Shown here: positions 24,326-33,285 of the stretch, one piece after another | How the letters are laid out: each line of letters begins with the position of its first letter | How positions within the stretch are numbered: the stretch's first letter is position 1 | NCBI RefSeq assembly: GCF_044466355.1 | Contig: NZ_JBITMQ010000022.1 | Location: 1-64,000, forward strand | DNA length: 64,000 bases | Reading direction: 5' to 3' | Source: Actinophytocola sp044466355 | GTDB taxonomy: Bacteria; Actinomycetota; Actinomycetes; Mycobacteriales; Pseudonocardiaceae | Translations under genes and position numbers: made by a program | The notes under the pieces: model-generated | What the model saw: only the letters and a program-made list of their open reading frames with translations | Databases searched by the model: none | What the model was told of the DNA's origin: nothing

Positions 24326-25078
24326 TCATGCGTAGGGGTTGAAGGGGATCCCGGCGGGCTTGGCCTTCGCGAGGTTGCCCGCGAAGGCGCTGTCCTTGAT
24401 CGCGAGGCTCGCGCTGCCGAAGTCGGCGGAGACGAGCCGGTCGCGGATGCCTGCCGGGTAGTTGTCCCAGCTGACGAGGTCCGGGTACTGCCAGGTGCCG
24501 TAGTGGTTCTCCGGCACCTCCGTCTTGCTCGCGATGCGGAAGCAGTGCGTGGACACGCCGTCCTTGTGGTAGATGACCTTCGCGTGCGTGCCCACCCAGC
24601 CGACCTGGTCACGCGGATAGGTCGAGTAGTCCCCGTGCTCGGACACGGACACGTACATCGCCTGGTCGTTCTGCACCCAGATCACGACGTGCTCGATGTC
24701 GTGGCGGTGGCCGCAGCAGTCCCAGCCGGGCACGGCCTGGTCCTTCTCGAAGTACAGGTCGTACAGGTAGGCGCACCAGCCGTTGTCGCACTTGCTTCGT
24801 GAGTACGAGTTCGTGTTGTCCAAATCGGACTGGTCGTGGCAGTTTCCGTTGAGCGCGCCGGAGTTGTTCAACCCGGGCGCGATGGTGCCGTCCGGGCCGA
24901 TGGCCGGGGTCGGGTAGCAGCCGTCGCCGTCGTAGTCGAAGGCGGGCTGCCACTTCCCGTCGGCGGCGGCGTAGCTCGCGGGCAGCGCCCGGGGCGGGTC
25001 CGCCCAGGCGACGCCGGGGATCAGGATCGTGAGCAGGGTGGCGGTCACGGCGACGAACGCCGCTCTTCTTCCACGCAT
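24326..25078 (-). CDS. Secreted NLP/NPP1-family protein (necrosis-inducing-like)
   Basis: This encodes 250 residues with a signal peptide cleaved near GVAWA-DPP. The mature protein has the NPP1/NLP core: a conserved opening HDQSDLDNTNSYSRSKC, WCAYLYDLYFEKDQAV, and the heptapeptide region CCGHRHDIEHVVIW at residues 121-134. Canonical NLPs read GHRHDWE, so Trp is replaced by Ile here. The His, Asp and Glu that coordinate the cation are kept. In plant pathogens these proteins disrupt plasma membranes. Four or more cysteines suggest disulfides. Whether this protein is cytolytic is unknown. Confidence 0.82.
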   Translation of the reverse strand: MRGRRAAFVAVTATLLTILIPGVAWADPPRALPASYAAADGKWQPAFDYDGDGCYPTPAIGPDGTIAPGLNNSGALNGNCHDQSDLDNTNSYSRSKCDNGWCAYLYDLYFEKDQAVPGWDCCGHRHDIEHVVIWVQNDQAMYVSVSEHGDYSTYPRDQVGWVGTHAKVIYHKDGVSTHCFRIASKTEVPENHYGTWQYPDLVSWDNYPAGIRDRLVSADFGSASLAIKDSAFAGNLAKAKPAGIPFNPYA

Positions 25079-25178
25079 CGCAGGGCCCTCTCCATTGATC
25101 GCGGGAATGACGCAATCAACGTAAGCGGGGGTGATCAGTGCGGGTCAACCGCCGAAGGTGGCAAAAGTGACCATCCGC

Positions 25179-26261
25179 TTACGATCCGTCGACCGCGAGC
25201 ACGACGGGACGGTTCCCGTCGAGAACGACGGCCATCCGGCCCGGCACCCATGCGACGCCATCGCGCGCACTGATGTCCGACTGCTGGTACAGGTCGTGGG
25301 GTGTGCCGCCCGGTTTGCCGACGACCCGCAGCGTGCCCGGCGCCTCGACGTAGGCGATCGCGTGCCCTTCCGGCCCCCATCCCGGATACGTGACCTGACC
25401 GTCCGCCACCGGGACCGGGTCGCCGCCCCGCGCGGGCACCACCCGCGCCGTGCCGACTCCCGGGTTGCCGTCCGCGTCCCGCTGGTCGGCGAGCAGGAAG
25501 TTCCCGTCTGAGGAGAACGACAACACGCGGTACTCCCCGTCGAGCACCTTGCGGGACTCGCCGGACAACCCCGCCACGAACACCTCGCCACCCCTGTCGT
25601 CGGGCGGGCCGGACAGCCAGGCGACCGAGTCCTCCGCCCAGGCGACCGTCTGCAACTTCTCCCAGGAGGTGTCGATCGTGCCCAGCCGTTCGGGCTCGCC
25701 ACCGGCCGGGGACACCGACATCACGCCGGCCGAGTTCGCGGATTCCCTGCGAAGGAAGCGAATCCGCTTCCCGTCCTCGGACCACGACGGGGACACATCT
25801 ACCTGGGCGCCCTCCGGCATCTCTCGGGACGTCAGGCTGATGCCGTCGGACTCGACGCCGTCGTCGGTGAGATTGGTCAGGTCACCGGACGCGACGTCGA
25901 TCACCCAGACGTCCGGTTCGACCCCGAACGCGTACTCCTCGGTGATCGCCACCATGCGCCCGTCGGGCGACCACGCCGGGTCGTCGATGTCGAATTCGAA
26001 TGCCTTGACCGGGCAGTGCTTGTACGAGCCGTCGACGCCACGCAGACACCTGCCGTCCCGCCCGAGGGACATCACCGTCTTCCCGTCGGGCGACAGGGAC
26101 ACCGACAATGCCGTTTCCTGTTCCTGCTGCCCGCTGACACGCAACGACGACACGTCCGTCGTGCGCAGCTTGGCGGGTGGCTCCGGCTCCGGTCCCTCTT
26201 CCGCCACCGAACAGGCCGACAGGACCAGGACGGCCGACAACCCCGCCACGACACCACGCAA
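25179..26261 (-). CDS. TolB/PD40-type beta-propeller lipoprotein
   Basis: This encodes 360 residues from TTG 26261 (MRGVVAGLSAVLVLSAC when initiated with Met), with lipobox VLSAC. Repeated WD40-like PD40 strands follow: SVSLSPDGKTVMSLGRDGRC, DDPAWSPDGRMVAITEEYAF, VSPSWSEDGKRIRFLRRESA and SFSSDGNFLLADQRDADGNP. The fold usually serves protein-protein contacts. The start was chosen because GGAGG at 26274-26270 is 8 bases upstream; a TTG at 26282 would lie ahead of that site. The ribosome site is buried in a hairpin (26263-26300). Confidence 0.72.
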   Translation of the reverse strand: MRGVVAGLSAVLVLSACSVAEEGPEPEPPAKLRTTDVSSLRVSGQQEQETALSVSLSPDGKTVMSLGRDGRCLRGVDGSYKHCPVKAFEFDIDDPAWSPDGRMVAITEEYAFGVEPDVWVIDVASGDLTNLTDDGVESDGISLTSREMPEGAQVDVSPSWSEDGKRIRFLRRESANSAGVMSVSPAGGEPERLGTIDTSWEKLQTVAWAEDSVAWLSGPPDDRGGEVFVAGLSGESRKVLDGEYRVLSFSSDGNFLLADQRDADGNPGVGTARVVPARGGDPVPVADGQVTYPGWGPEGHAIAYVEAPGTLRVVGKPGGTPHDLYQQSDISARDGVAWVPGRMAVVLDGNRPVVLAVDGS

Positions 26262-26262
26262 A

Positions 26263-26300
26263 GACCCCACCTCCGCGAGCAAGATCGCGAAGGTGGGGTC
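26263..26300 (-). promoter_or_regulatory. Hairpin enclosing the ribosome-binding site of the TolB-like gene
   Basis: GACCCCACCT at 26263-26272 is the exact complement of AGGTGGGGTC at 26291-26300, with a further GCG/CGC pair inside. On the minus strand the right arm contains the GGAGG site. The hairpin lies between the stop of the glycosidase gene (26309) and the TTG start, so it could end the upstream transcript or hide the ribosome site. Confidence 0.5.
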
Positions 26301-26308
26301 GGGCGTTA

Positions 26309-28882
26309 CTACCGACAGGCCACGATCAGGCTGCCGGACCCGCCGACCGCGGCGCGGACCTCGGCGCCCCTGGTCGTCTGGACGACCTCGAAGGCGACCC
26401 GCTCACCGTTGTACGTCACCGAAACGGGCTGCTTCCCGGCGGGCAGTACCGCGCCCACCGTCAGGTCGGCTCGCACGTCGTCGAGCCGGACGGTCGTCGT
26501 CAGCCGGTTGCCCTTCGCCGTCGCCGACACGTCCACCGACCCGTGCGCGCCGAGCCGGATGTGCTTGCCGGACACCGACTTCTGGCCCGCCGGCAGCTGC
26601 GGGACCACGGACAGCTCCCCCGTGCCCAGCGACGGCGACACGCCCAGCCACTGGTGCACGACCGGCCACAGCGTCCCGTACGTGCCCCACGCCTGCAGCG
26701 ACATGGACCGGTCGTAGAACGGCCGGTCGATGTTCGCCACGAAGTCCGGGGACGGGGCCACCTCGGGCATGGCGCCCGGGGTCTCCCACACGCTCGGGTC
26801 CAGCTGGATGCGGACGTTGCCGTCGATGTACGTCCGCTGCTGGGTCAGGCGGCCGAAGTTGCCCTCGGCGACCGCCATGACCGCGGTGTTCAGCGAGTAC
26901 GTCGACCGTTCGCTCTTCACCGTGGACACGACGCTGTCACACGACGGCCCCGGGTTGCCCTCCGGCGCGGACGTCGGGCCGGAGCCCGTGTGGTACAGGC
27001 CGAACTCGCCCGTGTAGCACGGCTTCTCCCGCTGTGCCAACGCGACCGGGCCGTGTGTGGGCGACGCGAGCGCGTTGCCGTCGGGCAGCTCGATCTCCAT
27101 CGGCGTCACACCGGTCCAGTGCCGCTGGAACACCGGGCGGTTGTCGTTCGCGGGGTCGTCCGGGTCGTCGATCGACTCGGAGTAGCCGTTCGCGTCACCG
27201 CCCGCCCACCAGACCGCCTCGAACCGCTCCCGCAACGTGGCCGCACGGGAGGTGGCCCAGTCCGCCGTCGCCGTGTCGCCCTTCGACGTCGCCATGTCGG
27301 CGAGGTCGAGCAGGCCGCGGATGTAGTAGGCGGTGCTGTCCAGCTTCTCCACGCCCATACCGGACCGCTCGACGTTGCCGAGGCCCTCCAGCCAGCCGTC
27401 GCCGTCGGCGTCGAGGTTGGCGTCGACGTACCGCAGGTTGCGGACGGTGAAGTCGTACAGGTCGTCGCGGAAGGCGTTGTCGCCCGTCCACCGCCACACC
27501 AGCGCGACCGCGCTCGGGAACTTCACGGTCTCGTCGGTGTTGCCCGCGTCGTCGTTGGCCCCGAAGTAGACGTCACCGGTGGAGACGACCTCGTGGACCA
27601 GCTTGCCGCTGCCGTCGTTGATCACCTCGCTGACGTCCCGCAACGCCCGCAGGTGCGCCTTGATCGGCTCGAACTGCCCGGCCGCGACGGCCGCGAACGA
27701 CGTGTACTCGCCGTCGGTGCCGAAGAGCCACGGGTAGTCCGGGAATCCCGCGCCGAACCAGCGCGCCTCGTCCAGCGTGCCCGCCGGGTCGGGGTACGCG
27801 CGGCCCTCGTCGGTGTCCCGCAGCGCCAGGTCGTGCGACTCCTGCACCGAGTCGGCCAGGTTCTGCTTGCTCCACTCGATGCTCTGCCGCAACTCCGGGT
27901 CACCCGGCAGGTCGACGACCGTGTTGCGGGCCAGCGCACCGCGACTGTCCACCTTGGACCGCAGGGCGGCCACCGGGTTCCTGGACGCCTTCGCGTACTC
28001 CGAGCGCGCCGCGGCCGGGCCCTTGTCCGAGCCCGCGACGGTGAACCAGACGGTGGTGGGCTTCCCCGGTGTGAGCGGCACCGAGTAGTCGAGGCGCCCG
28101 CCCGTGCCCTTGCCGAACGCGGAGTCGTCGCAGCGCGGCGGCGCGGCACCGTCGGCCGGGCACACGACGGCCGGGTCCTGCGGGCCGCGGTGGTCCGGTC
28201 CCAGTGCGTGGTTCACCGGCCGCGCGGACGAACCGACCACGGCCGCGTAGTCGTGGCCGTCGCCCTGCTCGCGGAAACGCAGGGTTCCCTCGGCGTAGGC
28301 GCCGCTGTCCGGCAGGTTCGTCTGCCCGGCGTTCGGGGTGGTCCAGCCCCACGGGTAGGCGGGCATCAGCTCGGAGTGCGCGTCCATCGCCAGGTCCACG
28401 GTCCTGGCCGTGTCGCTGCGGAACGTCAGGCCGATCACGTTGGCCCGCACCCCGTCGGGGGCGAAGTCGACCCGGTCGACGGACAGCCCGGCCGGTGCGT
28501 ACGCGAAGCGGTGGTAGCCCCAGCCGGTCGTGTACTCCTCGGCCGGGGCGTCCGCCCCGAGCCACGCGCCGTCAACGGCGAACCAGATGCCGTCGAGCAG
28601 CTTCACGGGCGGTGCCCAGACGCCACCCATCTCACCGCGGATGTGCCAGCCGCTCGCCGGGTACAACCCGTTGGCGTCGCCCATCGCGATGGTGCGGTCA
28701 CCCGTGACGAGTGCCCGCCGGTCGGCCAGTCGTGTCGTCTCGGACAGTTCGGCGAGGTGGCGCCCGTCGAAGGCGCCACCCGCCAAACCGGCGTCCGATC
28801 TCACCTCCGCACCGGCGGGTACCGCCAGCGCGGTTGCGACGAGTGCCAGTGCGGAGCCGAGTAAGACCGGCCGTTTCCTCAT
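26309..28882 (-). CDS. Secreted six-hairpin glycosidase (debranching/GH63-like)
   Basis: This encodes 857 residues from ATG 28882 with signal peptide MRKRPVLLGSALALVATALA. The N-terminal half is beta-rich. The C-terminal half is an (alpha/alpha)6-barrel-like domain, with WFGAGFPDYPWLFGTDGEYT, GDVYFGANDDAGNTDETVKF, NLDADGDGWLEGLGNVERSG and FQRHWTGVTPMEIELPDGN. These resemble the glycogen-debranching/GH63-type superfamily; catalytic acids cannot be assigned with certainty. The start overlaps the permease stop (TAATG), so it is translationally coupled to the importer. It probably releases the oligosaccharide or monosaccharide that the transporter takes up. A GH15 or GH78 assignment is possible. 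Confidence 0.62.
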   Translation of the reverse strand: MRKRPVLLGSALALVATALAVPAGAEVRSDAGLAGGAFDGRHLAELSETTRLADRRALVTGDRTIAMGDANGLYPASGWHIRGEMGGVWAPPVKLLDGIWFAVDGAWLGADAPAEEYTTGWGYHRFAYAPAGLSVDRVDFAPDGVRANVIGLTFRSDTARTVDLAMDAHSELMPAYPWGWTTPNAGQTNLPDSGAYAEGTLRFREQGDGHDYAAVVGSSARPVNHALGPDHRGPQDPAVVCPADGAAPPRCDDSAFGKGTGGRLDYSVPLTPGKPTTVWFTVAGSDKGPAAARSEYAKASRNPVAALRSKVDSRGALARNTVVDLPGDPELRQSIEWSKQNLADSVQESHDLALRDTDEGRAYPDPAGTLDEARWFGAGFPDYPWLFGTDGEYTSFAAVAAGQFEPIKAHLRALRDVSEVINDGSGKLVHEVVSTGDVYFGANDDAGNTDETVKFPSAVALVWRWTGDNAFRDDLYDFTVRNLRYVDANLDADGDGWLEGLGNVERSGMGVEKLDSTAYYIRGLLDLADMATSKGDTATADWATSRAATLRERFEAVWWAGGDANGYSESIDDPDDPANDNRPVFQRHWTGVTPMEIELPDGNALASPTHGPVALAQREKPCYTGEFGLYHTGSGPTSAPEGNPGPSCDSVVSTVKSERSTYSLNTAVMAVAEGNFGRLTQQRTYIDGNVRIQLDPSVWETPGAMPEVAPSPDFVANIDRPFYDRSMSLQAWGTYGTLWPVVHQWLGVSPSLGTGELSVVPQLPAGQKSVSGKHIRLGAHGSVDVSATAKGNRLTTTVRLDDVRADLTVGAVLPAGKQPVSVTYNGERVAFEVVQTTRGAEVRAAVGGSGSLIVACR

Positions 28883-29724
28883 TACTTGACGCCTCCTGCG
28901 GTAAGACCGGCGATGATGCGTCGCTGGAAGATCAGCACCACGATGACCAGCGGCACCGTCACGATCACACCAGCGGCCATCTTGGTCCCGAATGGACTGT
29001 CGTACCCGGAAATGCCGGTGAACTGGGAGATCGCGACCGTCGCGGTCTTCATCTCCTTCTCGTTCACCATGGACAGGGCGATGATGAACTCGTTCCACGC
29101 CGCGATGAACGTGATGATCGCGGTCGTGAACATGCCCGGCGCGGCGAGCGGCAGGATCACCTGCCGGAACGCCTGCCCGCGCGTGAGACCGTCCACCATG
29201 GCCGCCTCCTCCAGCTCCTTCGGCATCTGCCGGAAGAACGTGGCGAGCGTCCACACCGCGAGCGGCAGCGCGAACGAGAGGCTCGGCAGGATCATCGCCT
29301 GGTAGGTGTTGATCCAGCCGATGTCGGTGAACAGCTTCAGCAGCGGCACGATCAGCGACACCCCGGGGAACATCGAGGTCGCGATGATGACCCCGGCGGC
29401 GATGTTCTTGCCGCGGAAGTCCAGCCGCGCGATGGTGTACGCCGCGAACGTGCCGATGATCAGCGTCACGACCGTGGTGGTGCCCGCGACGACCACGCTG
29501 TTGCCGAGCGAACGCCAGAACCCGACGCTCGGGCCGAACACGGCCGTGAAGTTCTCGATCGACCACGGGCTCGGGAACGGCGAGTTGTCACCGACGTCGT
29601 TCGGCCGCCGGAACGCCGAGACCACCATCCAGTAGAACGGCACCAGGCAGTAGATGACGATGATCGCGATGCCGATGTTCAGCAGCCACCGGCGTCCGCC
29701 GGGAGCCTTCGTCTGCTCACTCAT
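28882..29724 (-). CDS. Carbohydrate ABC transporter permease (MalG type)
   Basis: This encodes 280 residues with six membrane segments. The EAA loop that docks the ATPase is LEEAAMVDGLTRGQAFRQVI followed by LPLAAPG. The N-terminal YCLVPFYWMVVSAFRRPNDV motif is typical of MalG proteins. It overlaps the MalF-type gene by 4 bases and the glycosidase gene by one. No ATPase gene is in the operon, so the system probably uses a shared MsiK-type ATPase encoded elsewhere, as is common in actinomycetes. Confidence 0.88.
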   Translation of the reverse strand: MSEQTKAPGGRRWLLNIGIAIIVIYCLVPFYWMVVSAFRRPNDVGDNSPFPSPWSIENFTAVFGPSVGFWRSLGNSVVVAGTTTVVTLIIGTFAAYTIARLDFRGKNIAAGVIIATSMFPGVSLIVPLLKLFTDIGWINTYQAMILPSLSFALPLAVWTLATFFRQMPKELEEAAMVDGLTRGQAFRQVILPLAAPGMFTTAIITFIAAWNEFIIALSMVNEKEMKTATVAISQFTGISGYDSPFGTKMAAGVIVTVPLVIVVLIFQRRIIAGLTAGGVK

Positions 29725-30725
29725 GCCACGGCCACCTTCGCCTTGCGCTGCTTGGTCTCCTTGGCACGCGTGCGTGCCTCACCGATCACGTCGGCACCGA
29801 GCAGCTTGACGAACGCGTACGCGACCAACGCCACGTAGACGAACAGCACCACCGCGTACGCGGCGGCGGGCCCGATTCTCAGCTGTGTCGCCTCTTCCTG
29901 GGCCAGCATCGACAACGTCTCCACGGACTGTTTTCGCTGCCCGATCATCACGAACGGCAGGTCGAACATGCGCAGCGCGTCGAGACCGCGGAACAGGACC
30001 GCGACCAGCAGCGCGGGCTTCACCAGCGGCAGCGTGATGCGCCAGAACTGCTTCCACGCGGACGCGCCGTCGACCCGTGCGGCCTCGTACACGTCGTTGG
30101 GGATGATCTGCAACCCGGCGAGCACGAGCAGGCCGACGAACGGCGCGGTCTTCCACACGTCCGCGATGATGACCGCGACCTTCGCCTGGAAGCCCTCCGT
30201 GGTCCACAGGACCTGCGAGTTCAGCACCTCGTTGGCCACACCGTCGGCCTGGAAGATGAACTGCCACATGATCGCCGACACGGCGGTCGGGATGGCCCAC
30301 GGCACCAGGATGCTGGCCCGGACGAGCCCCTTCCCACGCAACGCGTGGTGCATCACCAGCGCCATCGACACACCGATGACGATCTCGAGGATCAGCGTGG
30401 TGACGGTGAAGAAGGTGGTGTTGAAGAAGGCGTTCCAGAACCGCTCGGCCGACTCGCCCGTGAAGATGGCGGCGTAGTTGTCGATACCGACGAACTGCTC
30501 GCCCTCGATGACGAAGCCGTCCTCGTCCACCCCCTCGGCCTTCTGGTACAGCGACTCGCGCACCGCCGCGATCAGCGGGTAGAGGATCACGAGCCCCAGC
30601 ACGAGGAACGTGGGGGTGAGCAGGAACAGCGCGAGCTTGCCGTGCTTCTGCGGGTCGGCCTTCGCTGTGGGTGGTTTCTTGGGGGCGCCTGCCGCGGCCT
30701 GCGGCGGCGCGTCAGTCGCTGTCAC
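29721..30725 (-). CDS. Carbohydrate ABC transporter permease (MalF type)
   Basis: This encodes 334 residues with six main membrane segments after an Ala/Pro/Lys-rich cytoplasmic tail. The EAA motif is VYEAARVDGASAWKQFWRIT followed by LPLVKPALL. A periplasmic insert (VDEDGFVIEGEQFVGIDNYA) follows the first helix. It partners with the MalG-type protein. Its stop overlaps the next start by 4 bases. Confidence 0.88.
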   Translation of the reverse strand: MTATDAPPQAAAGAPKKPPTAKADPQKHGKLALFLLTPTFLVLGLVILYPLIAAVRESLYQKAEGVDEDGFVIEGEQFVGIDNYAAIFTGESAERFWNAFFNTTFFTVTTLILEIVIGVSMALVMHHALRGKGLVRASILVPWAIPTAVSAIMWQFIFQADGVANEVLNSQVLWTTEGFQAKVAVIIADVWKTAPFVGLLVLAGLQIIPNDVYEAARVDGASAWKQFWRITLPLVKPALLVAVLFRGLDALRMFDLPFVMIGQRKQSVETLSMLAQEEATQLRIGPAAAYAVVLFVYVALVAYAFVKLLGADVIGEARTRAKETKQRKAKVAVA

Positions 30726-30755
30726 GTCAGCACTCCAAGGTCGTGATACAGGGAA

Positions 30756-30795
30756 GCCGGCCGGGCAAGTCCTGAGAAGGGCCTGCCCGGCCGGC
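30756..30795 (-). promoter_or_regulatory. Intercistronic hairpin between binding-protein and permease genes
   Basis: GCCGGCCGGGCA at 30756-30767 pairs perfectly over 12 bp with TGCCCGGCCGGC at 30784-30795. It fills most of the 81-base gap after the binding-protein gene and lacks a U-tract. Such hairpins usually protect the upstream mRNA or partly stop transcription, so more binding protein is made than permease. Confidence 0.6.
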
Positions 30796-30806
30796 GGTTT
30801 CCGGAG

Positions 30807-32108
30807 CTACTGCGCGGTCAGCGACTCGAGCTTCGACTGGAGTTCGTTCAGCGCGTCGTCGGTGCTCTTCTCACCGGTCATCGCGCCGTACGCGGCTTCC
30901 TGCATGGCCGCCGTGACGTCGCCGTACTTCACGGCCTGCGGCCGCGGCACCGCGTTGAGGATCGACTCCTTCAGCGTGGGCAGGTACGGGAACTGCTCCT
31001 GCAGCTCGGCGTCGTCGTACAGGTTCGCCCGCGTCGGGGCCTGCGAGGTCGCCAGCAGGTTGGACCGCTGCGCCTCCTCGCTGTTGAAGAACTTGATGAA
31101 GTCCAGCGCCGTCGCCTTGTTGTCGGCGAACGCGGAGATCGCGAAGTTGTGACCACCCAGAGTGGACACACCGGGGCCGTCCTTGCCGGGCAGCGGCGCC
31201 ACCGCGAACTTGCCGGCCACCTTGGACGAACCGTCGGTCGCGTTGGCCAGCGCGTACTGGTACGGCCACTGACGGTGGAAGACCAGCTGGCCGTCCTGGA
31301 AGGCGCGACGGCCCTCCTCCTCCTTGTAGGTGATCGCGGCCTGCGGGATCTCCTTGGACTTCAGGCCCTCGACCAGGAAGTTCAGGCCGTCCTTGGCCTC
31401 CTGGGTGTTGACCGTCGGCTTGCCGGACTCGTCGAGAATGGAGCCACCGGCGGACTGCACGGCCTCGGAGAAGTTCACCGTGAGGCCCTCGTACTTGTCG
31501 AACTGGCCCGCGTAGCAGCCGATCGACGCGTTCTTGGCCTGCACCTTGGCGCAGGCGTCCTTCATCTCGGCCCACGTCTTGGGCGGCTCGGCCACGCCCG
31601 CGGCGTCGAGGAGGTCCTTGCGGTAGTAGAGCAGGCCACCGTCGGAGTACATCGGGACCGCGTACAGCTTGTCGCGGTACTTCGCCGTGTTCACGGCGGG
31701 CTCGAGGAGGCTGTCGAGGTCGATCTCGTCCTGGGGCAGTTCGACGACCCAGCGGTTCGCGGCGAACTCGGCGGTCCACACGACGTCCAGGTTGAGGACG
31801 GTGAACTCCTTGGACTTCGCCTGCGCGTTCTGGATCATCTGGTTGCGCTGCTCGTCAGCCGCCTCCGGCAGCTCGACGATCTCGACCTTCTCGTCCGGGT
31901 GGTCCTTGTTCCACTGGTCGACCAGCTTCTGCATGTTGCCCGAGGTGTCCTTGCCGGTCGCGAACTTGATCGGACCACGCCCCTCGAGCGCTCCGGCCGC
32001 GGCCCCGCCGCCGCCGTCGCCGCCGGAACCGCTATCGCCACAACCGGCCAGCACGACCGCCGCGACGGCAAGCAAGGCGGCACCGCGCACCCTTGCTTTA
32101 CCCATCAT
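30807..32108 (-). CDS. Carbohydrate ABC transporter substrate-binding lipoprotein (MalE type)
   Basis: This encodes 433 residues with lipobox VVLAGC and a Gly/Ser-rich linker. It is a type II (SBP_bac_1) binding protein: DTSGNMQKLVDQWNKDHPDE, VPMYSDGGLLYYRKDLLDAA, GRRAFQDGQLVFHRQWPYQY and GVSTLGGHNFAISAFADNKA. Related trehalose/maltose-binding proteins share the HRQWPYQ region. AGGAG precedes the ATG pair; the first ATG (32108) was kept. It is the first gene of the four-gene operon with two permeases and the secreted glycosidase. Confidence 0.88.
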   Translation of the reverse strand: MMGKARVRGAALLAVAAVVLAGCGDSGSGGDGGGGAAAGALEGRGPIKFATGKDTSGNMQKLVDQWNKDHPDEKVEIVELPEAADEQRNQMIQNAQAKSKEFTVLNLDVVWTAEFAANRWVVELPQDEIDLDSLLEPAVNTAKYRDKLYAVPMYSDGGLLYYRKDLLDAAGVAEPPKTWAEMKDACAKVQAKNASIGCYAGQFDKYEGLTVNFSEAVQSAGGSILDESGKPTVNTQEAKDGLNFLVEGLKSKEIPQAAITYKEEEGRRAFQDGQLVFHRQWPYQYALANATDGSSKVAGKFAVAPLPGKDGPGVSTLGGHNFAISAFADNKATALDFIKFFNSEEAQRSNLLATSQAPTRANLYDDAELQEQFPYLPTLKESILNAVPRPQAVKYGDVTAAMQEAAYGAMTGEKSTDDALNELQSKLESLTAQ

Positions 32109-32604
32109 CTCGTTCTCTCCTGTCGATCAAAACGGAACACACACCCGCCCGGGCCCCTGGGCCATTGGGAACCTGGGCGGAACACGGTATACCGGAAAGT
32201 GGCGGAGCGATGAGGACACGGCGGCACGGGGGCGCGTTGAGGCCAAGCCGATTGCGCGGCTCGTGTCCCGAGTCATCCTCGACTCCTCTTCGCCGGTCCA
32301 TTTCGGACCAGACCTGACTGTGACCAGCTACGGCTGGCACACTACTCGCCAACTTGATCGGTTAACGGCGGCCAAGCGTGGACCAGGGTCCGCGCGAGTG
32401 TCAACCCCGCAATTGTTATGGAGCGGACGCGAGTTCAGAGCGCGCCGACGACCCAGTCCGATCTATGGTCCGGGGAGTTCCCGACATCGCGAAGCGGCCG
32501 CCGGATGTCGGTATCCGCACCGCCGAACGGCGGCGGTCACCCTCGTGCGATCGCAGTCCTCATCGGTGGTTGCTATTCGGCAACGAAGGGCCGTCAGCGG
32601 CCGG
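32109..32604. other. Intergenic region upstream of the MalE-type operon
   Basis: About 500 bases without a convincing gene. On the minus strand there is a TTGACA at 32404-32399 without a good partner, and a TAGTGT -10-like box at 32344-32339. A GGTCC/GGACC inverted repeat occurs near 32295-32310. A GGCCG/CGGCC stem lies just after the stop of the 32605 gene and may act as its terminator. No MalR-type operator was recognised. Confidence 0.5.
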
Positions 32605-33240
32605 TCAGAGGTGAGCCGACACCTTCTCGCCGGCCACCCGCGTGAGCCGCGCGAACTCGCGGCGGTCGAGATCACCCCGCGCGATCCCGGTCAGCACGAC
32701 GACGTGCTCGCCGACCCGCGCCATGGCGACACCGACCGTCACCACTCCGTCACCCGACGACACCCGTGCGGCGAACGCGTACCCGTCCGCAGGCGCGTCG
32801 AGCCGGCTGAACTCGACGGTGCCCTCGTCGAAGGTGGTGGTCGCGCAGGTGCCCACCATCTCGTCGAGCCGGTCCGCGTCCCAGGCACGTACCCCGTCGG
32901 CGGGCATCACCACCTCGAGATAGGCGGCGCCGTCCCGGCGCGCGGAGACGGCGTCGGCCGTGGTGACAGGTTCCGGCCGCGCCCGCAGCAGGCCGGTGCA
33001 CTGGGCGGGCTCGATGCCGGCGGGGAGACCGGTGTCGGTCCGGGCGACCTGGTCGGGGGTCAGCACCGCGACCTCGTACCCGGCCCCGAAGTCGGCACCG
33101 GTCAGCAACGCCCCCTCAGGGTCCGCGGACCGGTCCTGGACGATCGCGACGACCACCACGACGACCAGCAGCGTGAGCGCGGCCGCCCACCACGCGACCC
33201 GCCGCCTGCCCTTCGGCTCGATCCCGAACTCGTCCGTCAT
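32605..33240 (-). CDS. Membrane-anchored protein with extracellular sensor-like domain
   Basis: This encodes 211 residues. A short basic cytoplasmic tail (KGRRR) precedes one hydrophobic helix (AWWAAALTLLVVVVVVAIV). The rest is an extracytoplasmic alpha/beta domain with paired cysteines (GIEPAQCTGLL, MVGTCATTTFDEGTVEFSR). The pattern recalls the PknH-type extracellular sensor or DUF5642-like domains of actinobacteria. It ends a minus-strand run after the SMP-30 gene, 45 bases away. Function unknown. Confidence 0.6.
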   Translation of the reverse strand: MTDEFGIEPKGRRRVAWWAAALTLLVVVVVVAIVQDRSADPEGALLTGADFGAGYEVAVLTPDQVARTDTGLPAGIEPAQCTGLLRARPEPVTTADAVSARRDGAAYLEVVMPADGVRAWDADRLDEMVGTCATTTFDEGTVEFSRLDAPADGYAFAARVSSGDGVVTVGVAMARVGEHVVVLTGIARGDLDRREFARLTRVAGEKVSAHL

Positions 33241-33285
33241 CGCGGCCGATCCTGTCAGAACCCGTCCCGTCCCCGTGCGCCGCCG

